Below are positions 11,243 through 22,351 of a stretch of 64,000 nt of DNA, piece after piece. Within the stretch, counting starts at the first letter, position 1. Each line of letters opens with the position of its first letter. The notes under the pieces were generated by a model that saw nothing but the letters and a program-made list of their open reading frames with translations, had not been told where the DNA came from and did not search any database. The position numbers were made by a program, and so were the translations under genes. This stretch comes from Piezodorus guildinii (taxonomy: Eukaryota; Arthropoda; Insecta; Hemiptera; Pentatomidae): the NCBI GenBank assembly GCA_023052935.1, contig CM041292.1, forward strand, positions 202,019,799-202,083,798, written 5' to 3'.

Positions 11243-11492
11243 GGGGTCTCCTGTGACGTAGTGGCTAGCATAACAGCCTTCCATTCCATAAAAGGCGCAG
11301 ATGGCCCTGGGGTTTTTTAATGGGAGTAAAATATCCTTAGATATTCCGTCCCTCGCAGGAAACGTAAAAGAGTTGTCAGATGCTCATTAAAGATCCCTAA
11401 TTAAACCTGGATAGGCCAAATTTAGGACTCCTACTGTAGCATTGTCTGGTTAGCCACAGTAGCATAAAGGGACGTTAAATGGACAAACAAAC
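11243..11492 (+). mobile_element. SINE-A, diverged copy
   Basis: GGGGTCTCCTGTGACGTAG, GTGGCTAGCATAACAGCC, then the SINE-A body and the tail GACGTTAAATGGACAAACAAA. The B-box region is degraded and the internal GGGGACGTTAAAAGGTGG block is altered, marking an older copy. Confidence 0.85.
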
Positions 11493-12448
11493 CCTACACA
11501 CATCCTTATTTACTAACGCTCCCTCAGCGCATTTGGGTTATTCTAAAAATATTAACTTTCTAAACTTTATGATTACTGTTTGATTAATCATAAAATTTTA
11601 CTGTTGGCTCATAGTAAAAATCCTCTGAGTTAACTAGGTTCCCAAGGTTGCTAGGTTCAATTGCCTGGAACCAATTCTAGTAGAATTTAATTACCTATAA
11701 CATTTATTCCTAATATTTACGCCCTAACTTTTCAGCTTTTATCCTAAATTTCCTAAAAGTGAAAAACATGACCATTATCGGAAGTGACGAGCAGAACGGA
11801 CAATAATGAATACACTACCGCAGACGTGACGATAGGTGACGTGCCTCTTTAAAGGAACGATAAATTTAAAAGGCATATGTGCTAGCCACATGTTGCTCGG
11901 AATAATCTAATATGTGGCGATTTGCATTGGAGAGTCAGTTGCTGCAGCATATGCCACGCCACGGCTAAATTGACCGTGACTTTCAACTTATCTAGATCGA
12001 CTCATCTAAAGTGGCCTGTCTACCGGAGGTGGACAATATGGCTACCTCGCTGCCACGCGTCTCTCACATCAGGGCGCTTTGTTTACCCTGCCACGGGTCC
12101 AAACCTCTCCGTCACAATCAGGTAGCATAAAATGCCTACCTGTAGTTTATAACTAGGCAGTATTTGTATCGGTGGTCTGCCTTAGAACAATCCAAATAAT
12201 TACTCCAAAGATTCATTTTATGAACATTAAGTACTCGATATGAAACTACTTATGGTAAACATGTATTTATTTAGCATTCAATTTGTTTTATAATCTTAAA
12301 TATAGAACTAAAAAATGTTGTTTAGTGGGATGATAGGTCGTCATCAATGAAAATTGGCAAGGGCTGTAGTAAGTTATTCAATAAATAAAAACTTTTTACT
12401 TCGTAGAATATAATTCAAATTTTACTTAATATTTTTCTCAGCTCACAC
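11493..12448. other. Unassigned sequence with a higher-GC part
   Basis: 11493-11760 is AT-rich and featureless. 11760-12140 is clearly richer in G and C and looks like unique DNA. One 67-codon frame there has no recognisable family and no supporting signal. 12140-12448 is AT-rich again. Confidence 0.45.
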
Positions 12449-12545
12449 AACCACCCTGAAGAAGGCCTATAATTTAGGCCGAAACGTCGGCACCAATAAA
12501 TTAAGTTTACGCTTAATTGTGTGTTAAATTGACTGCACCCTCAAC
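12449..12545 (+). repeat. LINE-tail fragment with hammerhead-like motif
   Basis: CC, CTGAAGA (12456-12462), A, a perfect 6-bp stem GGCCTA/TAGGCC, then GAAACGTCGG (12481-12490), followed by an AATAAATTAA tract and GACTGCACCC. The same order occurs at 15451-15545 behind LINE coding remnants. The core fits the hammerhead pattern CUGANGA - stem II - GAAA, except for one extra A before stem II and no room for a stem III loop. Ribozyme activity is not implied. Confidence 0.5.
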
Positions 12546-12727
12546 CAACTTCTCTTATTAATATCTTTACATAATTTTTTTTTTATATTAGATATATATG
12601 AATTTTTCTACCGGATTTAAACCATTAAACAAAGACTGTTTGTTGGTGATATTTTTGGTAGCGATATGATAACAAGATGCATTTAAAATTTACTGTCTGA
12701 GTACTTAGTGGTTCACTAACACTTATT

Positions 12728-12947
12728 GTTTATTTATTTAACGTCACTTTATGCTACTATGGCTAATCGGACGATGCTACAGTAGGAGTCCTAAATTTCG
12801 CCTATCCAGGTTTTATTAGGATTGGGATCTTTAACGAGTACCTGGCATCGCACAGGCTCGGGACCACCTTTTAACGTCCCCTCCGAAGGACGGCGTAACA
12901 AAGGATTTTTTACTCCCAGTAAAAAATCCTAGGACCACCTGCGGGTC
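12728..12947 (-). mobile_element. SINE-A, 5'-truncated copy with TSD
   Basis: Reverse orientation: the tail GTTTATTTATTTAACGTCAC comes first, the body follows, and the copy stops at the B-box (ACCTGCGGGTC). It is flanked by a perfect 11-bp target duplication TAACACTTATT (12717-12727 and 12948-12958). Confidence 0.92.
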
Positions 12948-13234
12948 TAACACTTATTAAACTGATAGTCTGAAACATATGATTGTGGATATTTCTCTAT
13001 AAAAAAAGTTTATTTTTTTTCTTCCGTTGGCGCGACAGGGCGTAGAGGCCCTTTGTCGCACACAGTGGTTTCCACAGATTCTACACCGCGGTTATCGATG
13101 ATATGTTAGGTTGATCACTCCCAAGTATATTACAAATTTCATTACAATATTCCTTAAAAGGGAAAATTCTAAAGCATCTTTGTGATAGTACTAAACAATT
13201 TCAACCTGTATAAAATAAATATATAACAACGTTT

Positions 13235-13747
13235 GTGTGTGTAGTGTGTTATTATTCAGTTACTAAATTACTTAGCTCACGGCTTCTGTCTAAACACTTG
13301 AAGGTTAGAATTTATAAAACTATTATTCTTCCGACGGTTCTGTACGGATGTGAAACGTGACCGCTTAATTTGAAGGATGAACAACGGCTTAAGGTTTTCG
13401 AAAATAAGGTACTGCGTAAAATATTTGGTCCGAAGAGAGATGAGGCAACTGGGGACTTAAGAAGGTTGAACAACGCGAAATCGCGGAGCTTGTACCCTGT
13501 GAATATAATTGAGTTGATAGCATCGTGGAGTAAAGTTGTCGGGTTCGGTGTGGATCGGATTCCGAGAAAGTTGTTATTCGCTGATCCGACTGGTAGGCGT
13601 CCGAAAAGTAGGCCGAAACGTCGATGGGAGGATTGCGTTAAGGCTGATCTCGGGGGCTTGGGCTTGAACAGTGAACATTGGACGAGTCTGTCTGGCCTAA
13701 TTTAGTGGTATCGGCATCGAACCTTCGGGTAAGCCTATTATTATTAT
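13235..13747 (+). pseudogene. K LINE, 3' fragment with perfect TSD
   Basis: A close sister of the copy at 7725: same start (GTGTTATTATTCAGTT), same internal loss between IASW and SKVVGFG, same (TTA)n tail. A TGG to TGA change at about 13364 interrupts the frame, after which 111 codons remain open (KVFENKVLRKIFGPKRDEAT to GLNSEHWTSLSGL). It is flanked by a perfect 13-bp target duplication TATAACAACGTTT (13222-13234 and 13748-13760). It lacks the reverse transcriptase catalytic domain. Confidence 0.88.
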
Positions 13748-13907
13748 TATAACAACGTTTATGTAATATTACGTAATTATTTTTTTACTTTCATAAAAAT
13801 AATACTTTAAATTTTTTATTTTGTTCTAACTTTAAAAATCACTTATGTATTTGTAACAATTTTTATTTTTTCCTACATATATATGAAGTAAATACCAAGG
13901 GGAAGTA

Positions 13908-14643
13908 TTGGGTTGTTTCACAAGAAATATCCGTTTTTATAGTTTCTGAAATACATAAAGGATTTTGCAGGTCTCTGTTGTTTTCTTCCGAATGTTTACA
14001 TATTTAAAGCAAACATTTACTAATCCTCTACATTTGTATTATAAACATTAGCTTTCCAATCAATTACCCACTTTTTAGTATATCTCCAAATATGAACATG
14101 GAAACACGCGATTTTCGAGTAATATTTTTGTACAAGTTTAAACTCGGCCGTTCAGCAGCTAAAAAGTTAAAGGACTCTCAGCACAACTAAATGCAAGTGC
14201 ATCTACCGTTTCCAGATATTTAAAGTGTATTGGGCAATTAAGAAAGCTCGATACCTCATGATCTCATTGAGCGGCAACAAGACCCCATGTTTCAAAACAT
14301 ACCGTGCAAAAATTGAAAGAACTGGGCTACGAAGTTCTTCCGCACCCACCATATTCTCCCGACTTGTCTCCAACAGATTAACACCTGTTCAGGAATTTAG
14401 ACAACTTCGTCAAAGGAAAACTTTTTGAAAATGATGATCGAGTGAAAAGTGCGTTTTCAGATTTTGTTTCACTTCAAAGCTCAGAGTTCTTCAGTTCGGG
14501 GATAAAAAATGTTGATGTCACGTTGGGAAAAATGTGTAGAAAAAGAAGGTAAATACTTCAAATAAAACTATCTTGTTTTCAAATCGTATTTTTAATAAAA
14601 ATCCTTTACCTTGAAAACGGACATTTAATGTGACACAACCCAA
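13908..14643 (+). mobile_element. Mariner element, internally deleted
   Basis: Flanked by TA (13906-13907, 14644-14645). TIRs are TTGGGTTGTTTCACAAGAAA and the complement of TTTAATGTGACACAACCCAA. The left part keeps the start of the helix-turn-helix (NMETRDFRVIFLYKFKLG). A deletion near 14160 removes the rest of that domain and the first two catalytic aspartates. The right part keeps remnants of the DD34D third motif (complement-free reading near 14340-14390, SPDLSPTD-like with a deletion). It is shorter (736 bp) than the two copies at 49869 and 53134. Mobilisation would need a transposase from elsewhere. Confidence 0.85.
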
Positions 14644-14879
14644 TATTAAGATCTTGAAAATGATTCTTATATGTAATTTTAGCATTTTTTTTTTTTAAAC
14701 CTTTTATTTAAAATAATATTTTATGATGTGATAACGTTTTTTTTAAAATTATATCACATCTCCCCCTTTAATTCTACTATGCCAGAGTTCTGTAGAAACC
14801 TTAAAAAATAATGGAGAGTTTTTATCAATCTTCTTGACAAATGATCGTGAATTGTATCTAGATTTAAAATCATTACAAA

Positions 14880-15545
14880 TTGTATCCTTCCTCAAACCGC
14901 AGATGTGCTACAATGCAGCGCATAAAGTCTTCTTCTCTACTCTACACTTCCGATATCCCTGAGCATCCTTGCACCACCATTATACCTTTGCAGACGATAC
15001 AGTTCTTCTTTCTTTCAAGGATATTTTATTATTGTTGGGAAATTGCCCCAACAACTCATCACCGTCGGCACTACAGGTTAAGAATGAATCAACAAAGCTC
15101 CTCAGAGAAAAATATTTCACTTGTTTTGACAAGGTCTACTGCATTGATACGGACGGATCAGTTAGGTACGCAGACATCGTTGCATTCCGAAGAACAGAAT
15201 CTGCAATGATCCTGGACCTACAGTTCGATATGAGACTAATGACCTCGATCAAGCATGTGGAGTGAAAGGGAGAAGAGACTCATCTACGAGAAATGCATTC
15301 CTTTCCTAAAAGAAAAGTTCCGCGAGACATTTGGCGAGAGACAGTTCTCCGTTAGAGGTCTATGGTTTGGGTCTCGCGGAGCGATCTCTGGAAGCACAGA
15401 AGTTGGAACAACAACAAGCACAAGAAGATCTTTTTATCTTGTTTCTTTTAGCCCTGATGAAGGCCTACATTGTAGGCCGAAACGTCGGCAGGTAATTAAA
15501 ATAGCACTTATTTTAAATGTGTGTTTCTAATTTATGACCGCACCC
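14880..15545 (+). pseudogene. LINE with restriction-like endonuclease, C-terminal remnant and tail
   Basis: Fragments in several frames. TFADDTVLLSF (near 14985-15015) resembles a reverse transcriptase motif. It is followed directly by LLLGNCPNNSS, like the zinc-knuckle region of R2-type LINEs, then YCIDTDGSVRYADIVAF and ILDLQFD, and RGLWFGSRGAIS. In R2-like families the last blocks form the PD-D/ExK endonuclease and C-terminal end. Here the P of PD is replaced (YADI) and the frame is broken, so it is inactive. Passing straight from FADD to the knuckle suggests a large internal deletion or two joined fragments. The tail has the hammerhead-like motif (15451-15489) and ends GACCGCACCCCC. Confidence 0.6.
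15451..15489 (+). ncRNA. Hammerhead-like motif in LINE tail
   Basis: GCC, CTGATGA (15454-15460), A, a perfect 7-bp stem GGCCTAC-ATT-GTAGGCC, GAAA (15479-15482), CGTC, GGC. CTGATGA and GAAA match the hammerhead core, GTC matches the cleavage triplet, and the flanking GCC/GGC could form a 3-bp stem I. Against a normal ribozyme: one extra A before stem II, and the ACGU where stem III should be leaves no loop, so only a dimeric fold (ACGU is self-complementary) could complete it. Confidence 0.35.
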
Positions 15546-16021
15546 CCAAAACATATGGTACTTTGTTGGGAAAGTTTAATAAAATTTTATTGAAATATAA
15601 TATCTCAAAAAATGATAAGTATTTCGCGATGAAACCTACGGATCAGCCCTCCAACCTAAAACATCGTGGCTTTGACCCTTAAACTGCCTCTATTGTCACC
15701 CTTATTAGAATAGTAAACAGGCAGACAGGCAGGCGCGTGCGCAGTACGGCAGTATGGGGTAACCCAAGGAGCGAGGGGATCCCACTGCCCACTGTCGCTC
15801 AATTAGCCTATTCAATAGCCGATGGTTAATTGTCCGAATTAATGCTCTTATAGATGAAGTTTACTCGTTTAAGGTTACACAAGACCCGTGGGACTGGACT
15901 GCGCGCACTAAACTGTTTAATTTTCTAACCATGGATTATATTACTGGGAAGTTCGGTAAGGAAGAAATTACTGCTTGGTGGTATTTCATTTCAATTATTA
16001 TCTACTAAAAATATGGTAATT
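15546..16021. other. Unassigned sequence, higher-GC part 15700-15960
   Basis: No coding or RNA feature recognised. 15700-15960 has balanced composition (for example GGCAGGCGCGTGCGCAG) and looks like unique DNA between repeats. Confidence 0.45.
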
Positions 16022-16893
16022 TTTACTTTCACTTACCTATATATGAAATACATAGTAGGGGAAAGTATTGCATTTCTGAAAATTTTCGAATTCCAGTTTC
16101 CAACGGAAATACACGTTTTAGGGTCCCCGGAGTCCAAATAACCAAGTCCCGTGTGGTAAGTCTAGCGCAAAAACGAAATGTACGGAACTGATATTTCACA
16201 TTTAAGACTACTATACGATCGAGATGTTAAAGCAGCATTTTCGCTAAAACCGGCTGACCGGTCCTAGTCCTCCTTTATCCCACGCATTTAGCACTTTTTT
16301 ACGACTTTCTCAAAAATATATCTATCGATTTTGATTAAACTCGCTATATCGATGTAAAATATAATAGGCTTTATAATATATATTTAAGGGTTACATTCGT
16401 AAAAAAAATGGAGTCTGACAGGGCTTAAATCCGATATTTTAAATTTTCTTCCTCTACAGTACCTTTAATTTTGTTGATTCTATAAAAATAACTATATTAT
16501 CTTGTTACCACTGATTAAAAACAGATAAATATATAAATTGAATAAATTCGATACCCAACTAAAGGAGAAAACATACAAAATATTTGTTTAAAGCAATTCT
16601 TTTGTTTTTGAACATAAGAGCAGTAATATACATGTATGATATACCGTTGGAAAGCTAAAGATTTTAGAAAAAATATTATCTTATACTCAAGCTTTTAAAA
16701 GTTAATAGGGAGTAATGAAAATAAGATAAAACTAACTGATTATTTTAGATAATAATATAATAGATTTTTTAATAAAACACGTGTTTCTATATAAATTAAA
16801 TTTAATTAATTCTTTAATGGTTTCACGTATTTTTATCTCTAACTGTATTTGAAAATTCTTTCATTGATTTTAAAAATGGAGGTAAGTGAAAGT
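16022..16893 (+). mobile_element. RA element, copy truncated at its far end
   Basis: Starts at TACTTTCACTTACCTATATATG, with the terminal palindrome mutated. It runs through the conserved blocks and stops just after GGTAAGTGAAAGTCG, lacking TGTGTTGCCCGCACCAGA. The (GT)n tract is missing (CCCGTGTGGTAAG). Confidence 0.85.
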
Positions 16894-16922
16894 CGATTTT
16901 TAAAATATAAGTGAGACTAGAT

Positions 16923-17304
16923 GCGGGAAATGGGTGTTATTATTCATAATATTAGAAAATAAGGTACTGCGTAAAATATTTGTTCCGAAGAGAGATGAGG
17001 CCACTGGGATTTAGAAGGTTGCGCAACGCGGAATTGCAGAGCTTTTACCCTGTGAATATAATTGATTTGATAGAATCGCGGAGACTGAAATGGGCGAGTA
17101 AAGTTGTTGGGCTCGGTGAGGGACGGATTCCGAAAAAGCTATTATCCGCTGATCCGACTGGTAGGCGTCCGGAAGGTAGGCCGAAGCGTCGATGGGAGGA
17201 TTGCTCAGGGGCTTGGGTTTGAATAGTGAACATTGGATAAGTCTGTCTGGCCTAATTTGGCGGTATCGGCATTGAACCTTCGGTTTCGGTAAGCCTATTA
17301 TTAT
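16923..17304 (+). pseudogene. K LINE, short 3' fragment with TSD
   Basis: Encodes KVLRKIFVPKRDEATG, then SRRLKWASKVVGLGEGRIP and GRPKRRWEDC, with a (TTA)n tail. It keeps the SRRLKWA segment lost in the copies at 7725 and 13235. It carries its own small deletion before WEDC...GAWV and a frameshift. The flanks repeat TAAGTGAGAC plus four to five imperfect bases (16908-16922 and 17305-17319, 13 of 15 identical). Confidence 0.82.
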
Positions 17305-17344
17305 TAAGTGAGACCGGATAGATAGAACATTTCCACTTATGTTT

Positions 17345-17892
17345 TCTGACAATTGGATATACTTCTCCCACTCGAGGCCTAATCTGACAAACGTCTTACA
17401 TGGAACCCTCACACGAGACTAAAACGACAAGAAACTGCCCGTAGATACCGATTACTACAACACTTACTAGACAAACGTTCAAAACTTCCAATTAACTACA
17501 TAAAGCTCATTTATATCACTGTCATCAGACCATCTGGAAAATATGGAATCGAGTTTTGGGGCTCTACTAAGCCATCTAATTCCTCCCGCATCCAATCCTT
17601 ACTATCCAAAATCCTTCGCAAAATCCTAAATGCTCCTTATTTCGTAACAAATAAAATCATCCATAACGACCTTAATATCCCATTTGTGGCAGACCTTTCT
17701 CACATATTCCTGACAACCCTCCGAGGCGATTGAAAAGAAGATGGCCTCGGGATCTACTTACTTAAATAAACATCGAAGTACTACCGCTGGGTAGTTTCTT
17801 CACAAGCCTTATGCGCCTTTTATTATAATTCATCACTTTTACTTATTGTATTTATGTAATATACAGTTGTAAAATTCAATAAAATATAAATT
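17345..17892 (+). pseudogene. J2 Jockey-like LINE, 3' fragment
   Basis: Begins near RLLQHLLDKRSKLP and continues with WKYGIEFWGSTKPSNSS and KILRKILNAPYFVTNK. An internal deletion (about 17695) joins FVADLS to the C-terminal NPPRRLKRRWPRDLLT. A 3' UTR to the AATAAAATATAAA end at about 17890 follows. Early frameshifts break the frame. It lacks the whole catalytic domain. Confidence 0.82.
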
Positions 17893-18643
17893 AAAAAAAT
17901 TAAATTTAAACTCATCCTAAGACTTTTTATTTAAATATACTGTATATGCAATGACTAACGTCCTAACCTAGATCTCTGAGATGTGACTAAACACAATCCT
18001 CCCACTTACGTCTCGCTGCCTACCTCTTGTACGGCTTCAGCGCAAATTAACTTTTTAGGAATTCATTTGAGCTGCCGCAATGCTAAAACTGTATTTTTTA
18101 TACTTAAACACTTAAATTTAATTATAGGAATAATTACAAACCAAAATGTAATTAGTGGTTAACAATTATTGACTCTTAATCTCTTTTAGTTTCAACTCTG
18201 TGATATCTGATTTGCTATATAAACATAAATCATGCAAGATCTATGATGTATCATTTGAAATTTCTAAACTCGAATGTAAAAAAAACATTCTAATGTTACA
18301 CAATCTGTCTTTTTTTTCCCCTGAAAGCTCTGACATTTTATAGACTCGGTGTACAAACAGCTGACCCAGTAAACAGACGCATACTCACAGAGACAATCGC
18401 TAACAGACACGAGGCAGATGCGCGCAATCATAGAGCGATTGTTGCGCTCCCTCGTGACTAGCAGTAAGCACCGCAGAGAGGGGGCTGCCACCAAGCGGTA
18501 TCAAAGGTGTTACGTCTAAACAGCGTAAACAACTGAATATGGAAACGGTTAGGGGGGAAAAATTGGTATTATTAAAACTATCATTTCATCTTAATTTCTT
18601 AATGATATATCATATTTGATTTATCATTTATATCTTGACTATT
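17893..18643. other. Unassigned sequence, higher-GC part 18340-18500
   Basis: AT-rich at both ends. 18340-18500 is richer in G and C and unique-looking (CAGACGCATACTCACAGAG, GCGATTGTTGCGCTCCC). A 76-codon minus-strand frame here has no recognisable similarity, and I do not call it a gene. Confidence 0.4.
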
Positions 18644-19473
18644 TTTACTTTCACTTACTATATATAGTAAAGGAAGTATTGCGATCGTGAAAATTTTCAA
18701 TTCCAGTTTTCAACAGAAATACACGTTTTAGGGTCCCCTGAGTCCAAAAAGTCCTATGAAACTGAAAATTTCATATTTAAGACTAATATACGCCCGAGAC
18801 GTGACAAAACTTTTTTCATCAAAATGAGCTTACCATAAGAGGCACTTTATATCATACATTTTGCACCTTTTTTGATTTTCTCGAAAACAATTCCGACGAT
18901 TTTGATTAAACTCGCTATATCGATGTAAAATTTAATGGGCTTTAATATCATGTAGGTTTTATTTAGATAAAAATGGTCTGACAGGGCTTAAATGCCGATA
19001 TTTTAAATTCCCTTCCCCTAAAGTACCTTTAATTTTGTAGATTCAATAATAATAACTAGATTATCTTGTTAACGCTGATGAAAAACAGGTAAATATATAA
19101 ATTGAATAAATTGATACCCAACTAAAGGAGAAAACAGAAAAAATATTTTTTTAATGCAATTTTTCGTTTTTGACATAAGAGCAGTAATATACATGTATGA
19201 TATACCGTTGGAAAGCTAAAGATTTAGAAACAAATATATCTAATATACAAGCTTTTGAAAATTAATAGGAGGTAATGAAAAACGATAAAATAACCGATTT
19301 TTTAGATAAATATATAGAAGATTTTTTAATAAAACACATTCTATATAAATTCAATTTGATAATTCTTAATAGTTTCACGTATTTTTATCTCTAACTGTAT
19401 TTGAAAATTCTTTCATTGATTTTAAAAATCAAGGTAAGTGAAAGTCGTGTGTTGCCCGCACCAGATTTTTTTT
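18644..19473 (+). mobile_element. RA element, nearly full-length copy
   Basis: Begins TTTACTTTCACTTAC with the perfect palindrome CTTACTATATATAGTAA, and ends GGTAAGTGAAAGTCGTGTG, GCCCGCACCAGA plus a T run. A deletion around 18748 removes the AACCAAGTCCCGC - (GT)n - GGTAACTCCC block. Confidence 0.9.
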
Positions 19474-19623
19474 AATCGTTCGAATTGAAATATTTATGGC
19501 AAGAAATACTTAATGTTCTAATAATCTAAAATATACAGAAAGTTGTATTTTCCCAACATTGAGACAATTATTTCAAAAAGATACTATTATATATTCTAGG
19601 AAATTTTATGAGAAACGCAAAAT

Positions 19624-20407
19624 TTAGTAAGGAAAAGTATTGCGATCGTGAAAATTTTCGAATTCCAGTTTTCAACGGAAATACACATTTTAGGGTCCCC
19701 TGAGTCCAAATAAACTAAGTCCCGCAAAAAGGTCTGTGTGTGTGTATGTGTGGTAACTCCCGGGCGGAAATGGTAAGTCCTATGAAACTGAAATTTCATA
19801 TTTATATATATATACGCCCAAGACGTTACAAAACCTTTTCCATCAAAATGAGCTTACTAGAAGAGCCACTTTATACCAATTTGTACCTTTTTTCGATTTT
19901 CTCGAAAACGGTTCCGAGGATTTTAATTAATGTAAAATTTACTAGGTAAAACGTCATGTAGGTTTCATTCTGATTAAAATGGTCTGACAGGGCTTAAATG
20001 CCGATATTTTAGTTTTTTTTTTTGTAGATTCTATAAAAATAACCAAATTATTTGTTAGCATTGATAAATGACAGCTAAATATGTAAGTTGTGTGAATTTA
20101 AAAAACAATTAAAGGAGAAAAAATAAAAAAATATTTTTTTAATCCAATTTTTTTATTTTGAACATAGCAACAGTAATATACACTTATAATATACCGTTGG
20201 AAAGCTAAAGACTTCAGAAAAAAAAATTATCTAATACAAAAGAGCTTGTAAAAGTTAATAATGAGTGATGAAAAGCAGATAGAACTAATTATTTTAGATA
20301 ATAATACAATATATTTTTTGATAAAACACATGTTTCTATATAAATTCAATTTAATTAATTCTTTAATAGTTTTACGTAATTTTATCTTTAAGTGTATTTG
20401 AAAATTT
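19624..20407 (+). mobile_element. RA element, copy (left arm of an inverted pair)
   Basis: Begins just inside the palindrome (TTAGTAAGGAAAAGTATTGC) and includes a (GT)n tract at 19734-19752. It is truncated near TGTATTTGAAAATT and fused to an inverted copy. Confidence 0.85.
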
Positions 20408-20869
20408 AAAATTAAAGGTACTTTAGGGGAAGAAAATTTAAAATATCGGCATTTAAGCCCTGTCAGACCATTTTAATCAGAATAAAACCTACATGATATT
20501 AAAGCCCATTGAAATTTACATCGATATAGAAAGTTTAATCAAAATCGTCGGAACCGTTTTCGAGAAAATCGAAAAAAGTTACAAAATGAATGATATAAAG
20601 TGCCTCTTCTGATAAGCTCATTTTGATGAAAAATGTTTTGTCACGTCTCGGGCGTATATTTGTCTTAAATATGATATTTCAGTTTCATAGGACTTACCGT
20701 TTCCGCCCGGGAGTTACCACACACACACATGGACACACACAGACCATTTTGCGGGACTTGGTTACTTGGACTCAGGGGACCCTAAAATGTGTATTTTCGT
20801 TAAAAACTATAATTCGAAAATTTCCACGATCGTAATACTTTGCCTTACTATATTTAGTAAGTGAAAGTA
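20408..20869 (-). mobile_element. RA element, partial copy (right arm of an inverted pair)
   Basis: Starts inside RA at AAATTAAAGGTACTTTAGG and runs to the palindromic end CTTACTATATTTAGTAAG, TGAAAGTA. With the preceding copy it forms an inverted repeat with arms of about 400-460 bp. Confidence 0.85.
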
Positions 20870-21473
20870 AAAATAAATCAAAAAATAAAAATTATATACA
20901 TATTATTATTATTAGCTCTTAATCCGGAGAAGACAGGAGGGACGGAAATCGGAAGCTATCAGGTCCAGTGTGGAATTAGAGTGACCCTACAATACACCAT
21001 TCCACAGCATATGATGCCCTAACCATATGGTCGCGTGACCCATGGTTAATTGTTGAATCATTGTTTTAAGTGGTTCCTCGTTGCACATGACGTCCCTTAT
21101 CTAGGCAGTACAGCTAAGATCTTATCTCGCCCTCCCTACTGTAATCAACCTCCCCACTGCTAAAGCTGTTCTCGTCACCAGCCTTCTCTAAACTGATCGC
21201 TCTGGTCTCCGTCTCTTCATACTTATGTTTGTATACTAATAATGATAATAATAATTCTTTATTTATTCTGGGACAAGTCCCTTCAGAATAACATAACAGG
21301 AAACAAAAAGGTGGACCTAAGACTAGAGTGTTATAGTAAAATGACTGAAAAACAGAAAAGAGTTAATCTAATAACTTGAAAAAATAAAATAACTTAAAAG
21401 GTAAATTATAATATAAATGCACTAACCAGAAAAATAAATGTATGTTAACATGAGAACAAAAAATTAGATACAA

Positions 21474-21531
<58 letters not shown>

Positions 21532-21539
21532 GATAAAAG

Positions 21540-21579
<40 letters not shown>

Positions 21580-22351
21580 TTATTTGAATTATTTGAATGA
21601 AAATCGAAAGAAAAGAAAAGAATAGTAAATAGGAACACAGTCTAGTATAATTTCAATAATGAATCTTTGTAAACGAGGATAAATTTATATAGATAGGATT
21701 TATTTTAATTCTCCAGTTTTGGCACCATTTTTCAATAGCTTAAAAATTACAAATATTTTATTTATGATGTGATAACTTACTTTAGAACAAGTTAATCGAA
21801 AAATTATGAGTACTATGAACCCAGAGAAAATACACATTGGAATCTTAAAAGTTGACAGTACCAACTATTAAATCATAATTAAAGTTCAAATATCAAACAC
21901 ACTTTGGTAGGATTTTGTAAATAATTTGTCTCCATGGAATAACTGAAACGTAATAGAGGACATCCATCAGTTATTGAAATTGATAATTCAAGGTTTTAAT
22001 GCGACATTATCAACACCTTGACCTTTGCGTCAAACATATTCTGCATTTACTAACCACGGTCAAATATAAGAACTGTGTGATAAAAAAAAAAATATATATA
22101 TATTAAGATTAGTGATATAGAAAATAAAAATAAAAATGTCATTTGAAAACCGTAATTGATTTCGATTCAAAAGAAAACTAATTACACATATTAAAAGAAA
22201 TTTCAAATTAAATTTAAAACTATTATGATTATAATTAATTATTTTTGCAGGGTAAAGGGACCTATAAAAGTAAACTAATTAGATATAAAGATGTAACAAG
22301 TATTTTACACTAAAGAAATATGATGTATTAAATAAAAAAAAAAAAAAAAAA
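20870..22351. other. Unassigned AT-rich sequence with microsatellites
   Basis: 20930-21230 is less AT-rich and unique-looking. The rest is AT-rich, and 21473-21574 is an A run followed by two (AT)n arrays. No gene, RNA or known repeat family was recognised. Confidence 0.5.
21473..21574. repeat. (A)n and two (AT)n microsatellites
   Basis: An A run of about 18, an (AT)n array of about 37 bases, a 13-base interruption, then a second (AT)n array of about 33 bases. Confidence 0.97.

Noticed and set aside
21363..21638. Minus-strand frame rich in Tyr-Ile repeats
   Set aside because: It translates an (AT)n microsatellite.
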